From: Microbacteriaceae bacterium
GTDB taxonomy: Bacteria; Actinomycetota; Actinomycetes; Actinomycetales; Microbacteriaceae
Length of the DNA: 64,000 nucleotides
Direction: 5' to 3'
NCBI GenBank assembly: GCA_027491295.1
Contig: JAIXWK010000002.1
Location: forward strand, 556,032 to 620,031
The notes under the pieces are model-generated. The model saw nothing but the letters and a program-made list of their open reading frames with translations, was not told where the DNA came from and did no database searches. Of the stretch, positions 55,659 through 64,000 are shown one piece after another (position 1 is the stretch's first letter; every line of letters begins with the position of its first letter). The position numbers and the translations under genes are program-made.

Positions 55659-55664
55659 ATTGTA
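55659..55664 (-). promoter_or_regulatory. -10 element TACAAT upstream of the PF06262-like gene
   Basis: On the minus strand TACAAT precedes the ATG by six bases in the 47-base gap shared with divergent manB. It is the closest to TATAAT of the leaderless set. Confidence 0.6.
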
Positions 55665-55699
55665 TTCTTGGCAGGCTAAAGCCAAAGAGAGTTCACGCA

Positions 55700-57100
55700 G
55701 TGATTAACTTCAAAGATTTCGTAAAGACCTACGACGTTCGTGGTCTAGTTGGTTCCCAACTGACCGCGGATGTGATTGCAGCCTTCGGGGCAGCTTTTGT
55801 TGACGAGCTGGATTTGGCCGGCAAGCAGCTAGTCATCGGTCACGATATGCGCGACAGCTCGCCAGAATTTGCAGCGGCGTTTGCCGCTGGTGCGCAAAAG
55901 CGCGGTGGTAATTCCTTGTTGCTCGGGCTTTGCTCAACCGATATGACCTATTTCGCGTCCGGAAAACTAGACCTTCCTTCGGTGATGTTCACCGCCAGCC
56001 ACAATCCAGCTAGCTATAACGGTATGAAGTTCTCCCGAGCCGGAGCTAAGGGTATTGGCTTGGATTCCGGCCTCGGTGCTATTCGCGACAGGGCACAAAG
56101 TTACTTCGACTCCAGCATTTCTGAGGTGGCTGCACTGGGTGTGATCGAGGAGATCAACCTCACCGTTGAATATGTCGAGTACCTGCGCAAGTTGGTCGAT
56201 TTGTCAAAGACCCGCAGGCTCAAGATTGTGGTTGATGCGGCCAATGGCATGGGTGGATTCACGGTGCCGCTGGTGCTTGAGGATGCTGCTGGACTTCCTG
56301 CCCTAAACCTTGAGATCATTCCGCTCTACTTCGAACTAGATGGCACCTTCCCAAACCACGAGGCTAACCCGCTGCAGGTGGAGAACCTCAGGGATCTGCA
56401 GAGGGCAGTTGTCGAGCACAGCGCTGATCTTGGATTGGCTTTCGATGGCGATGCGGATCGCTGTTTTGCGGTTGATGAAACCGGTGGTTTGGTTAGCCCC
56501 TCGGCGTTGGCCGCAATCGTTTCGGTTCGCGAGATTGAGCGAGTAAAGCAGTTTGGTGAGACAGATATCACCATCTTGCACAACCTATTGACTTCCCGAG
56601 TTGTTGAAGAGCGCATCGCGCAGGCAGGTGCGACTGCGGTCCGCACCAAGGTCGGACATTCCTTGATTAAGGAGCAAATGGCTCAAACCGGCGCTGTTTT
56701 TGGTGGCGAGCACTCTGCGCACTACTACTTCCGTGACTTCTGGGGAGCTGATAACGGCATGCTGGCAGCCCTGCACCTAATTAGCGAGCTCGGCACCTAC
56801 CGAGGAACCATGAGTGAGCTCTCGCAAAGCTTCAGCCCCTACTTCTCTTCCGGTGAGATCAATTCAACTGTCGCTGATGTGCCAGCGGCGCTTGAGCGAC
56901 TGAAGTCGGCATTCCCAGCTTGCACCGTTGAGCAATTTGACGGCCACACCTTTAGCTTCGAGGACCAGGGAATTTGGTTCTGGTTCAATGTTCGTTCGTC
57001 AAACACCGAACCACTGCTTCGCCTAAATGTCGAATCAAACCAGGAGGCCACGATGCAGCAAATTCGTGAACAAGCAGTTGCGGCAATTAGGCACGGCTAA
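55700..57100 (+). CDS. manB: Phosphomannomutase
   Basis: Makes mannose-1-phosphate, used by ManC (21.0 kb). 466 residues from GTG 55700, with AAAGAGAG 8-15 bases before it; the frame is open further upstream into the neighbouring gene. FKTYDVRGL-type start (DFVKTYDVRGLVGSQL), phosphoserine loop MFTASHNPASYNGMKF, metal loop LAFDGDADRCFAVDE, sugar loop FGGEHSAHYYFRDFW and FNVRSSNTEPLLRLNVE. Second phospho-sugar mutase of the window, distinct from the longer 542-residue one at 31.6 kb. Followed by a 179-base gap. Confidence 0.93.
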   Translation: MINFKDFVKTYDVRGLVGSQLTADVIAAFGAAFVDELDLAGKQLVIGHDMRDSSPEFAAAFAAGAQKRGGNSLLLGLCSTDMTYFASGKLDLPSVMFTASHNPASYNGMKFSRAGAKGIGLDSGLGAIRDRAQSYFDSSISEVAALGVIEEINLTVEYVEYLRKLVDLSKTRRLKIVVDAANGMGGFTVPLVLEDAAGLPALNLEIIPLYFELDGTFPNHEANPLQVENLRDLQRAVVEHSADLGLAFDGDADRCFAVDETGGLVSPSALAAIVSVREIERVKQFGETDITILHNLLTSRVVEERIAQAGATAVRTKVGHSLIKEQMAQTGAVFGGEHSAHYYFRDFWGADNGMLAALHLISELGTYRGTMSELSQSFSPYFSSGEINSTVADVPAALERLKSAFPACTVEQFDGHTFSFEDQGIWFWFNVRSSNTEPLLRLNVESNQEATMQQIREQAVAAIRHG

Positions 57101-57279
57101 CTCGACTTTGGTGTTCAAATCACTTCTCGGGAGCGAGCACAGCGGGTTGTAATTTTGCTCTTGGACGCACTTGGTGCAAAGCTAACTTCACAAACCGTTC
57201 GTCAGGCACGCTACATTGGAGTAAGTGTGGCGGGTCCATACCAGGTGGATCACTACCGTTACTAGCTGGAGGTTGTGCA
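57101..57279 (+). promoter_or_regulatory. manB-mtrA intergenic leader with an in-frame open stretch
   Basis: No recognised gene. The manB reading frame stays open for 54 more codons after its TAA (57101-57262), ending in TAG at 57263-57265 just before the mtrA ribosome-binding site. There is no ATG or GTG near its start. It has a TTG at 57155. A TACATT hexamer at 57212-57217 may be an mtrA -10, with no convincing -35. Probably regulatory DNA. Confidence 0.4.
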
Positions 57280-57960
57280 GTGTCTAACAAAATTCTTGTC
57301 GTTGACGATGATGATGCACTTCGCGAAATGGTTGGGCTAGTTCTCAACGCAGCTGGTTACCACACGGTTTTTGCAGCCGATGGCCTCAGTGCCGTTGAAG
57401 TATTTAAAAGCGAAGAACCAGACCTAGTTCTTTTGGACATCATGCTTCCTGGCCAGTCAGGCATCGAAGTTTGCAAGCAGATTCGCTCCCTCAGTGGAAC
57501 CCCGATTGTCATGCTTACCGCAAAGGGCGACACCGAGGATGTAGTTCACGGGCTTGAGGCCGGAGCCGACGACTACGTCGTGAAGCCACACAACGGTGCT
57601 GAGCTTTTGGCTCGCATCAAGGCAAGATTGCGTCCGGTTGCAGAAGAAGGCGGAATTGTTTCCGTCGGTGAACTCACCATGGATCCACGTTCCTACGAGG
57701 TAAAGCGCGCCGGTGTGAGAATTTCGCTGACACCACTTGAGTTCAAGTTGCTGCACACACTGGCCGTAAAGCCACAGCAGGTGTTCTCTAGAGAGATGCT
57801 TTTGGAGCAGGTCTGGGGTTACCAGTACAAGGCCGATACTCGCCTAGTGAACGTTCACGTCCAGCGTTTGCGCTCGAAGGTTGAAGAAGATCCTGAGAAT
57901 CCAAAGATTGTTTCCACCGTCCGCGGACATGGATACCGGGCTGGTTCCGAAACTCCGTGA
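57280..57960 (+). CDS. mtrA: MtrA response regulator
   Basis: 226 residues, OmpR/PhoB class. Phosphoacceptor Asp53 (VLLDIMLPGQSG), Thr80 (PIVMLTAKGD) and Lys102 (DDYVVKPHNG) in the receiver; C-terminal winged helix with VSVGELTMDPRSYEVKRAG and SREMLLEQVWGYQYKADTRL. MtrA controls cell-wall hydrolases and division in actinobacteria. GGAGG at 57268-57272 precedes the GTG start. The MtrB gene overlaps it by four bases. Confidence 0.96.
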   Translation: MSNKILVVDDDDALREMVGLVLNAAGYHTVFAADGLSAVEVFKSEEPDLVLLDIMLPGQSGIEVCKQIRSLSGTPIVMLTAKGDTEDVVHGLEAGADDYVVKPHNGAELLARIKARLRPVAEEGGIVSVGELTMDPRSYEVKRAGVRISLTPLEFKLLHTLAVKPQQVFSREMLLEQVWGYQYKADTRLVNVHVQRLRSKVEEDPENPKIVSTVRGHGYRAGSETP

Positions 57961-59498
57961 TCTCACTGCTCAGACGGTCACTAACCGCAAGGACCGTATT
58001 TGCCACAGTAACCCTGAGCGCAATTGCGCTGGCTGCGCTAGGGGGTTTTCTCTCCTTCTCGCTCGCGAATAACTTCTTTCAAAATCGACTAAGCCAAGTT
58101 CTGAGCGAAACCGAACGCGCAGTTTCATCGGTTCAGGGAACTGTGGCCGCAGCATCGCTGGCAGATGAAACCGCTCTGCAAACCCTTATCAACTCTGTGG
58201 TTCCATCACTGGAGGTAGCTGGAGTTTCGGGTGCCAGGCAGGTCGCGCTATTGCGCAGCCCCGGACAGCCGCAGCTTCAGCTGTTTCAGTCGCCAATTTC
58301 ACAGGATCTGGATTTGGCAACAATTCCAGCCGAACTTCGCGAAGAGGTGAGAGCCTCAGATGGAGTTTTGACCTACACCTCGGTAGCTCTGGTTCGAAAT
58401 GGACAGGTAGTCCCCGGCATCACAGTTGGTGCTCCAATTACATTGCCACTGGCTGGAAACTTTGAACTTTATTTGGTCTTTGACTTAGCCCCTGAGCAGC
58501 AAGCGCTCGCGACGGTTCAGAATGCACTGGCAACCGGTGGAATCGTGCTCTTGGTAGTGATTTCGCTGGTGAGTTACCTAGTCACTAGAACGATTGTCAA
58601 GCCGGTAGAAAAGGCTGCCTCGGTTGCGGAGTCGCTATCCGAAGGTCAACTAGATGTGCGCCTAGCCGAAAAGGGCACAGACGTGATGGCTGTGCTGGCA
58701 CGCTCCTTCAACAAAATGGCGAATAGCTTGCAGCAACAGATTCAACAGCTGGACTCGCTCTCAAGAATGCAGCGCCGCTTTGTATCAGATGTCTCGCATG
58801 AGCTCAGAACTCCAATGACCACCATCAAGTTGGCCGGCGAGGTGATTTTTGGCAATCGCGAGAAATTGGACCCTGCACTATCTAGATCTGCAGAGCTCAT
58901 GCAAAACCAAATTCAGCGCTTCGAGGAGCTGTTGGCTGACCTGCTCGAGATTTCTCGCTACGACGCTGGTGCGGTGACGCCGGACCTTGAGGTCAACGAC
59001 CTAAATGCTGTCGTCGGTGCAGCGATTGCCAGCATTGAGCCGCTTGCCACCAGTAAGAAAACCGAAATCCAGGTGAAGCTGCCTAGCGGCAATGTCGAAG
59101 CTGAATTCGATGCCAAACGCATCGAGCGATTGCTGCGCAATCTGCTTTCAAATGCCGTCGAGCACGGTGAGGGGAATCCAATCGTGGTTGAGGTTGGATC
59201 AAATGCCCAGGCAATCGCGGTCTCCGTCACCGATAGTGGTGTTGGCATGACCAAGCAGCAGCTAGAGCGTATTTTTGACCGTTTCTGGAGAGCGGATCCT
59301 GCTCGGCAACGCTCGGTGGGCGGAACTGGACTGGGTCTTGCAATCTCGAAAGAGGATGCCATCTTGCATCGCGGTTGGCTACAGGTTTGGTCCAAGCCAA
59401 ATCGTGGGTCAAGTTTTAGGCTCACGCTTCCGATCAGTGCCAACACGGTGATCGCAAATTCGCCGCTTCCGCTTCCTCCAAGAACCATGGAGGGCTAA
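57957..59498 (+). CDS. mtrB: MtrB sensor histidine kinase
   Basis: 513 residues. Helix 1 about 12-38, extracytoplasmic domain about 40-185, helix 2 about 190-210, HAMP about 212-265, then the phosphorylated His281 in DVSHELRTPMTTIKLA and the ATPase boxes NLLSNAVEHGEGNP, VTDSGVGM and GGTGLGLAIS. Phosphorylates MtrA in response to division or envelope status in relatives. It overlaps mtrA at its start and shares one base with lpqB at its end. Confidence 0.95.
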   Translation: MISLLRRSLTARTVFATVTLSAIALAALGGFLSFSLANNFFQNRLSQVLSETERAVSSVQGTVAAASLADETALQTLINSVVPSLEVAGVSGARQVALLRSPGQPQLQLFQSPISQDLDLATIPAELREEVRASDGVLTYTSVALVRNGQVVPGITVGAPITLPLAGNFELYLVFDLAPEQQALATVQNALATGGIVLLVVISLVSYLVTRTIVKPVEKAASVAESLSEGQLDVRLAEKGTDVMAVLARSFNKMANSLQQQIQQLDSLSRMQRRFVSDVSHELRTPMTTIKLAGEVIFGNREKLDPALSRSAELMQNQIQRFEELLADLLEISRYDAGAVTPDLEVNDLNAVVGAAIASIEPLATSKKTEIQVKLPSGNVEAEFDAKRIERLLRNLLSNAVEHGEGNPIVVEVGSNAQAIAVSVTDSGVGMTKQQLERIFDRFWRADPARQRSVGGTGLGLAISKEDAILHRGWLQVWSKPNRGSSFRLTLPISANTVIANSPLPLPPRTMEG

Positions 59499-61156
59499 TG
59501 AAAAAGCTAATCGCACTAACTTTGCTCTCCGCACTTTTGACCGGTTGTGCTCAACTCCCAACCGCAGTTGAGATCAAGTCCGGCCCCGAACTCATCGCTC
59601 CTGAGGCCGCAGATTTCAGCTACTACATTCCAAACGGTCCCGCTGCTGGTGCGAGCTCGCAGGAAATTGTTTCTGGATTCTTGGCAGCTGGTACAGGCCC
59701 GCAAAACGACTACTCGGTGGCACGTGAATTTCTCACCGACGAATTTGCTCAGCGCTGGAACCCAGCCGGTGAGGTGTTGATTCGCGATGGAGCACCTGGC
59801 TACACGCCAAGTGGCGAGAACGCACTTTTGGTCGATGTTCGGGTCAGCGCATCAGTTGATGAGCACGGTCGATACTCAGAGAATCAAGAGCCCGAGCAGA
59901 TTTCTCTGCGGTTCACGCTCGAGAGGCAGGTCGGCGAGTGGCGTATTTCTGGCGCCCCAAACCTAACCGTTGTGACCTCACCGGTTTTCTCGGTGGTTTT
60001 CAAAGCTTTCCCAGTCTATTTTTACAACAACACAGAAAACGCTTTGGTTTCTGATCTGCGCTGGTTCCCTTCGCGCGCATCCACCGGCACAAAGCTGGTA
60101 AATGCGCTCCTGGCTGGCCCATCGGCCCACTTGGCGCAGGGCGTGACTTCCGCCGTTCCACTGGGAACCAAGTTGACCATCGACGCGGTAAATGTCGAAG
60201 ATGGGGTTGCGCAGGTCGATTTTGATTCCACCGCACTCGAAGCCGATGCTCTTGATCGAAGACTCATGCTTACCCAGCTTCGCGCCACTTTGATGCAGCT
60301 GTCAGGTGTGAACGATGTCCAGGTTTCCATCAACAGCTCCCCGCAAGAAATCGTCCCGGCGAATTTGCAAACGGCAGCTGTCGGCGGCGCAGCGTTTTAC
60401 CTGAGAAACACTGGAATCTACCGAGTGACCGGCGCCAGTGAGAATGTGATTCGTGGAACCTCAGGCTTTTTCAGTGCGGATTCTGTAACGGATTTCGACA
60501 TTAAAGACGACGGCGATTGGCTAGCCTATGCCACCGCTGCGGGCGTGACGCTGGTCGATAACATTGGACTTTCTGGAAAGTCGCAGCTGGTTTCGCAGCA
60601 AAGCGACGTCGCGAATCTTTTCTTTGATGCAAAGGGCTATCTCTGGGTTGTCCCTTCCGCAGGGTCAGAGCCGATCGAGATAATTGCCACAAACGGCGAG
60701 CGCAAGTACCTATTCGATAATTCGCAAGTCACTCGAAGGGACTTCAGACCAAGCCCGGCTGGCGCCAGAATCGCGACTTTGGACAGCACCTCCGAGTTCA
60801 ACCAAGTTCGGACTTATTCGGTGCTGCGAGACCTGGCGGGTTGGCCTATTCGGCTAGAGCCGGGCGGTGTTGTGAATCCTTCTATCGGCATAGTGCTGTC
60901 CTTCACCTGGCAAAGCGCAGACACGCTTCGGGTTTTGGAGGAGACAAGCTCCGGACTCACCTCGATAAGCGACTATCCAATTACCGGACCTCGCTCTCAG
61001 TTGAGCATTCCTCCGGTGACCGGTGCAGAGATCTTCACGGGCGCCTCCGGCTTGTCTACCTACTTGGTTGCCGAGAACGGCGAGATATGGGTGCTCACCA
61101 GAAGCGCTTGGCGTCGTGTGGCGAATAACGCACTTTTAGTTGCCACCAACGACTAA
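59498..61156 (+). CDS. lpqB: LpqB lipoprotein, MtrAB modulator
   Basis: 552 residues. Lipobox LLTGC with Cys17. A GerMN-type domain lies at about 165-285 (FPVYFYNNTENALVSDLRWF, LVNALLAGPSAHLAQGVTSA) and the rest forms a beta-propeller-like region. In mycobacteria LpqB binds MtrB's extracytoplasmic part and modulates it. The ATG overlaps the mtrB stop. Confidence 0.92.
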   Translation: MKKLIALTLLSALLTGCAQLPTAVEIKSGPELIAPEAADFSYYIPNGPAAGASSQEIVSGFLAAGTGPQNDYSVAREFLTDEFAQRWNPAGEVLIRDGAPGYTPSGENALLVDVRVSASVDEHGRYSENQEPEQISLRFTLERQVGEWRISGAPNLTVVTSPVFSVVFKAFPVYFYNNTENALVSDLRWFPSRASTGTKLVNALLAGPSAHLAQGVTSAVPLGTKLTIDAVNVEDGVAQVDFDSTALEADALDRRLMLTQLRATLMQLSGVNDVQVSINSSPQEIVPANLQTAAVGGAAFYLRNTGIYRVTGASENVIRGTSGFFSADSVTDFDIKDDGDWLAYATAAGVTLVDNIGLSGKSQLVSQQSDVANLFFDAKGYLWVVPSAGSEPIEIIATNGERKYLFDNSQVTRRDFRPSPAGARIATLDSTSEFNQVRTYSVLRDLAGWPIRLEPGGVVNPSIGIVLSFTWQSADTLRVLEETSSGLTSISDYPITGPRSQLSIPPVTGAEIFTGASGLSTYLVAENGEIWVLTRSAWRRVANNALLVATND

Positions 61157-61176
61157 CAATCCACCCGATTGCCCAG

Positions 61177-61216
61177 TTATCCACTGAATTGAATTGCACG
61201 GGCCAACGTTGGCCCG
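61177..61216. other. DnaA-box-like site and 18-bp perfect palindrome
   Basis: TTATCCACT at 61177-61185 matches the DnaA box TTATNCACA at eight of nine positions. CGGGCCAACGTTGGCCCG at 61199-61216 is a perfect 18-base palindrome with no spacer. It lies between lpqB and comF, 19 bases before the comF start, without a T-run. It could be an operator for comF or a weak terminator hairpin. Confidence 0.5.
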
Positions 61217-61234
61217 CTATCGAGACGCTAGAGC

Positions 61235-61852
61235 GTGCGAATCTCGTTATTGGACATTGTCTTTCCCGCTGCCTGCATTGTCTGCGACATCAAACCAAAG
61301 CCGCTTTGCCGAACCTGTGTGCCGATTGCTTCCGTTTCGGAGCTTCAGGGCTTTGATTTTCCAGTTCTAGCCGGATTCAGGCACGAAGGTGCGATTGAGA
61401 AAATCATCGCCGGTTATAAAGACCAGCAGTTGGTTTCCCTGGAAAAGCAATTAGGTCATTTGGTAGCGGATGTTTTGAATGAAGTCGGGCTTTCGGGGTT
61501 CTCTGCAATTGTTACTCCTGCGCGAAACCAAAAGAATTATCGAAAACGCGGTTTTGATCCTGCCTACCGACTGGTCAAGCGTGCGATCAGGGGATTGGCT
61601 AAACCCCCAGAAGCCATCTCGCTCAGTTCGACCCGAAAGCTTGAGGATCAGCGCCGATTGGGAAGGTTGGAGCGAGCAAGAAACGCTGCAGCGAGCATGA
61701 GATTGGACTCAAAGCTTTCAGGACCAGTACTGCTCTTTGATGATGTTCTCACCACCGGTTCAACAATCAGGGAGATGGCGAGGGCCTGTCGCGCAGCCGG
61801 TGTGGAGGTTGGTGCTAGCTGTGTATTGGCCGAGAGATTTTCCATTTTTTGA
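61235..61852 (+). CDS. ComF-like phosphoribosyltransferase-fold protein
   Basis: 205 residues, GTG start. A short Cys4 zinc-ribbon is followed by the PRTase fold: AACIVCDIKPKPLCRTC near 12-28 and the PRPP loop VLLFDDVLTTGSTIREMA (about 165-182). GFDPAYRLVKRAIRGL and QRRLGRLERARNA are the ComF helices. Related to natural-competence ComF, but no other competence gene is in view; homologues sit here in the mtrAB-lpqB cluster of many actinobacteria. Confidence 0.85.
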   Translation: MRISLLDIVFPAACIVCDIKPKPLCRTCVPIASVSELQGFDFPVLAGFRHEGAIEKIIAGYKDQQLVSLEKQLGHLVADVLNEVGLSGFSAIVTPARNQKNYRKRGFDPAYRLVKRAIRGLAKPPEAISLSSTRKLEDQRRLGRLERARNAAASMRLDSKLSGPVLLFDDVLTTGSTIREMARACRAAGVEVGASCVLAERFSIF

Positions 61853-61917
61853 TGCTTGGGCAAAAATTTAGGCGTATGTTGTTTTTAGGGCAAAGGTGCT
61901 CTACGACGGAGGTAAAA

Positions 61918-62541
61918 ATGGAACTAAAAATATCTGCCAAGAACCTCACCATCTCGGATCGATTCCGAGATTATGTCGAAGATAAAGCGGGAAAAATTGA
62001 CCGCTATGCGCACAAGCCCGAAGAGCTAAACATCAAAGTCACTCGTCACGAGCACAGCAAAACTGCCGGCGCCGAAGACCAGGTCGAACTCACGGTTTAC
62101 GAGCCAGGTCACATTGTTCGAGCCGAGGCTCGGGCAAGTGACAAGTTTGCCGCTTTCGATATTGCCTTCGGCAAGCTGAATGAGCGTCTCAGAAGGTACT
62201 CGGATAAGCACAAGGTTCACCGCGGTGGTGGTCACAAAAACCCGTCGGCAAGCGAGCTAGCGGCCTCTGATTTTGCCAGCTTGGACATAACTCCCGCAGA
62301 TCACGATGTTTTGCTTGGCAAAGTAAAGGCTGTGGCCGAGATAGATGAGGCTCCGTATAGCCCGGTTGTCATCAAGTCCAAAGAGTTTCAGAGCCAACCA
62401 ATGACCAAAGAGGAAGCCGTTAGCCACATGGAATTGGTTGGACATGACTTTTATCTTTTCTTCGATTCCGAAACCTCGCGTCCAGCGGTGGTTTATCGTC
62501 GCAAGGGCTGGAACTACGGAGTCATTTCGCTCATCTCGTGA
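61918..62541 (+). CDS. hpf: Ribosome hibernation promoting factor, long form
   Basis: 207 residues from ATG 61918, with GACGGAGG about seven bases before. The N-terminal RaiA domain ([20 protein letters not shown], about 3-95) binds the ribosome decoding centre. The C-terminal half (about 150-205, ending [20 protein letters not shown]) mediates dimerisation into 100S particles. [20 protein letters not shown] is the second strand set. Immediately upstream of secA, as in mycobacteria. Confidence 0.94.
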   Translation: MELKISAKNLTISDRFRDYVEDKAGKIDRYAHKPEELNIKVTRHEHSKTAGAEDQVELTVYEPGHIVRAEARASDKFAAFDIAFGKLNERLRRYSDKHKVHRGGGHKNPSASELAASDFASLDITPADHDVLLGKVKAVAEIDEAPYSPVVIKSKEFQSQPMTKEEAVSHMELVGHDFYLFFDSETSRPAVVYRRKGWNYGVISLIS

Positions 62542-62587
62542 CTCGAGCTACAAGGTAGAATTACAGCCGAAAACCAAGGAGTATCTA

Positions 62588-64000
62588 TTGGCGTCGTTTA
62601 TTGACAAATTGCTTCGCGCTGGCGAGGGCAGACTGCTTAGAAAGCTGCAGTCAACTGCCGCTGAAGTTAATGCATTGGAAGCAGATTTCCAGGCGCTAAC
62701 GGACGAAGAATTGCACAATGAGACCGCTGCCCTAAGGCAGCGCTTTGCCGAGGGTGAGACTCTTGACGACCTGCTCCCGGAAGCTTTTGCTGCCGTTCGC
62801 GAAGCATCGGTTCGAACCCTTGGAATGCGTCACTTTGATGTTCAGCTAATGGGTGGTGCCGCATTGCACCTGGGAAACATCGCGGAGATGAAGACCGGTG
62901 AAGGTAAGACCCTCGTTGCGACCTTGGCTGCATACCTAAACGCGATCCCTGGTCGCGGTGTCCACGTTGTTACCGTGAACGACTTCTTGGCTGGTTACCA
63001 GTCTGAACTAATGGGCCGTATCTTCCGCGCTTTGGGCATGACCACCGGCTGCATTCTTGGGGGCCAGGACCCAGCCCAGCGTCGCGAGATGTATGCCTGC
63101 GATATCACCTACGGAACCAACAACGAGTTTGGTTTTGACTACCTGCGCGACAACATGGCGCTAAACAGCCAGGACTTGGTCCAGCGCGGCCACTTCTACG
63201 CCATCGTCGATGAGGTTGACTCGATCTTGATTGATGAGGCGCGAACTCCGCTAATCATCTCAGGACCGGCGGCAGCAGATGTGAATCGCTGGTTTGGCGT
63301 CTTTGCAAAGCTGGCACAGACCCTAGAGGCAGATGTCGACTACGAAATCGATGAGAAAAAGCGCACCGTTGGTGTGCTTGAGTCAGGAATCGACAAGGTC
63401 GAGGACTACCTCGGCATTACGAACCTCTACGAGACTGCAAACACCCCGCTGATTTCGTTTTTGAACAACTCGATTCGCGCCAAGGAGCTCTTCCGCAAGG
63501 ATCGCGACTACGTAATCGTGAACGGTGAAGTCCAGATTGTTGATGAGCACACCGGTCGTTTGCTCCAGGGACGTCGTTACAACGAGGGCGTGCACCAGGC
63601 AATCGAGGCTAAAGAAGGCGTTGCCATCAAGGCCGAAAACCAAACGCTAGCTACCGTCACTTTGCAGAACTACTTCAGACTCTACGAGAAGCTCTCCGGT
63701 ATGACCGGCACCGCAGAAACTGAAGCGGCTGAGTTCATGGCTACCTACAAGTTGGGTGTTGTTCCAATCCCAACCAATAAGCCAATGGTTCGTCTGGACC
63801 AGTCCGACCTGATCTTCAAAAACGAAGAGGTCAAGTTCCACATGGTGGTTCAGGACATCGCAGAGCGTCACGCTAAGGGTCAGCCGATTTTGGTTGGTAC
63901 CACCAGCGTTGAGAAGAGCGAATACCTGTCCAAGCTCCTGGCCAAGGCCGGCATTAGGCACGAGGTTTTGAACGCCAAGAACAACGCTCGCGAGGCAGTA
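62588..64000 (+). CDS. secA: Preprotein translocase ATPase SecA, 5' part
   Basis: Motor of the Sec pathway. Begins at TTG 62588, with AAGGAG seven bases before it, and runs off the window in an open frame; 471 of about 900 codons are present. [20 protein letters not shown] starts the protein. Walker [21 protein letters not shown] near 100, [19 protein letters not shown] (DEAD-like) and [14 protein letters not shown] are visible, as is the preprotein-binding insert beginning near 220. The window ends on a complete codon. Confidence 0.97.
   Translation, partial: MASFIDKLLRAGEGRLLRKLQSTAAEVNALEADFQALTDEELHNETAALRQRFAEGETLDDLLPEAFAAVREASVRTLGMRHFDVQLMGGAALHLGNIAEMKTGEGKTLVATLAAYLNAIPGRGVHVVTVNDFLAGYQSELMGRIFRALGMTTGCILGGQDPAQRREMYACDITYGTNNEFGFDYLRDNMALNSQDLVQRGHFYAIVDEVDSILIDEARTPLIISGPAAADVNRWFGVFAKLAQTLEADVDYEIDEKKRTVGVLESGIDKVEDYLGITNLYETANTPLISFLNNSIRAKELFRKDRDYVIVNGEVQIVDEHTGRLLQGRRYNEGVHQAIEAKEGVAIKAENQTLATVTLQNYFRLYEKLSGMTGTAETEAAEFMATYKLGVVPIPTNKPMVRLDQSDLIFKNEEVKFHMVVQDIAERHAKGQPILVGTTSVEKSEYLSKLLAKAGIRHEVLNAKNNAREAV

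Noticed and set aside
57120-57347. 75-codon minus-strand frame covering the mtrA leader and start
   Set aside because: Overlaps mtrA antisense, Ser/Arg-rich with no recognisable domain.
1-64000. tRNA, rRNA, transposase or prophage genes
   Set aside because: Looked for in all gaps and none found; the longest gaps hold the FMN riboswitch and short regulatory regions only.

Overview
This window is a dense stretch of a high-GC Gram-positive chromosome at moderate G+C. WhiB, MtrA-MtrB-LpqB, AccA3/AccD5/AccE, an LpdA-type flavoprotein, actinobacterial RibBA and SDH, and many GTG/TTG starts place it in Actinobacteria. Very short intergenic gaps, a Microbacteriaceae-like gene set and a small-genome layout suggest a streamlined, probably freshwater, Microbacteriaceae member of the Rhodoluna/Aquiluna kind; the genus is inference. 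No rRNA, tRNA, CRISPR array, insertion sequence or prophage was seen, and no stretch over 300 bases lacks a gene or a recognisable RNA element.

Layout. 1-9.4 kb: the 3' end of NADP isocitrate dehydrogenase, a Pro/Thr-rich surface protein, one-carbon metabolism (purU, glyA, folD), tryptophan breakdown (kynU-kynA), an ABC exporter and an orphan N6-adenine-type methyltransferase. 9.5-12.1 kb: a DrrA-like ATPase with two permeases. 12.2-15.7 kb: riboflavin operon ribD-ribE-ribBA-ribH behind an FMN riboswitch. 15.7-21 kb: sdhCDAB, xthA and trpS, with divergent manC. 22-34 kb: a nucleoside uptake and salvage region (BMP lipoprotein, NupOPQ-type ABC transporter, cdd, deoA, add, PTS EIIA and EIIB without an EIIC, a PPOX-fold protein, and convergent deoD and phospho-sugar mutase). 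34-46.4 kb: lpdA, biotin-dependent carboxylase genes (accA3, accD5, accE, birA), maf, an RNA methyltransferase, a response regulator/kinase/kinase-like trio, and purK-purE. 46.5-57.1 kb: cell-envelope genes (lipoprotein, large LysM protein, galE, whiB, a GT2 membrane glycosyltransferase, a DUF5719-like protein, phosphomannomutase). 57.3-64 kb: mtrA-mtrB-lpqB, comF-like, hpf and the 5' part of secA.

The gene order largely follows an ancestral actinobacterial arrangement that I recall from Mycobacterium tuberculosis (sdh-cdd-deoA-add-pmmB-deoD-lpdA, then accA3-accD5-accE-birA-purK-purE, then whiB2-manB-mtrA-mtrB-lpqB-comF-hpf-secA), with many genes lost between the blocks. The salvage region imports nucleosides, deaminates them, phosphorolyses them and channels the pentose-1-phosphate to a mutase. 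ManB and ManC together make GDP-mannose for surface glycans, matching the adjacent glycosyltransferase.

A repeated signal is a TANNNT-like -10 hexamer 6-7 bases before the start codon, seen at 13 genes mostly without a Shine-Dalgarno sequence, which points to widespread leaderless transcription. The items most worth a second look are the two-component trio with a third degenerate kinase-like membrane protein, the orphan PTS EIIA/EIIB pair, the symmetric operator-like sequence on the whiB promoter, an 18-bp perfect palindrome beside a DnaA-box-like site, and the solitary methyltransferase.
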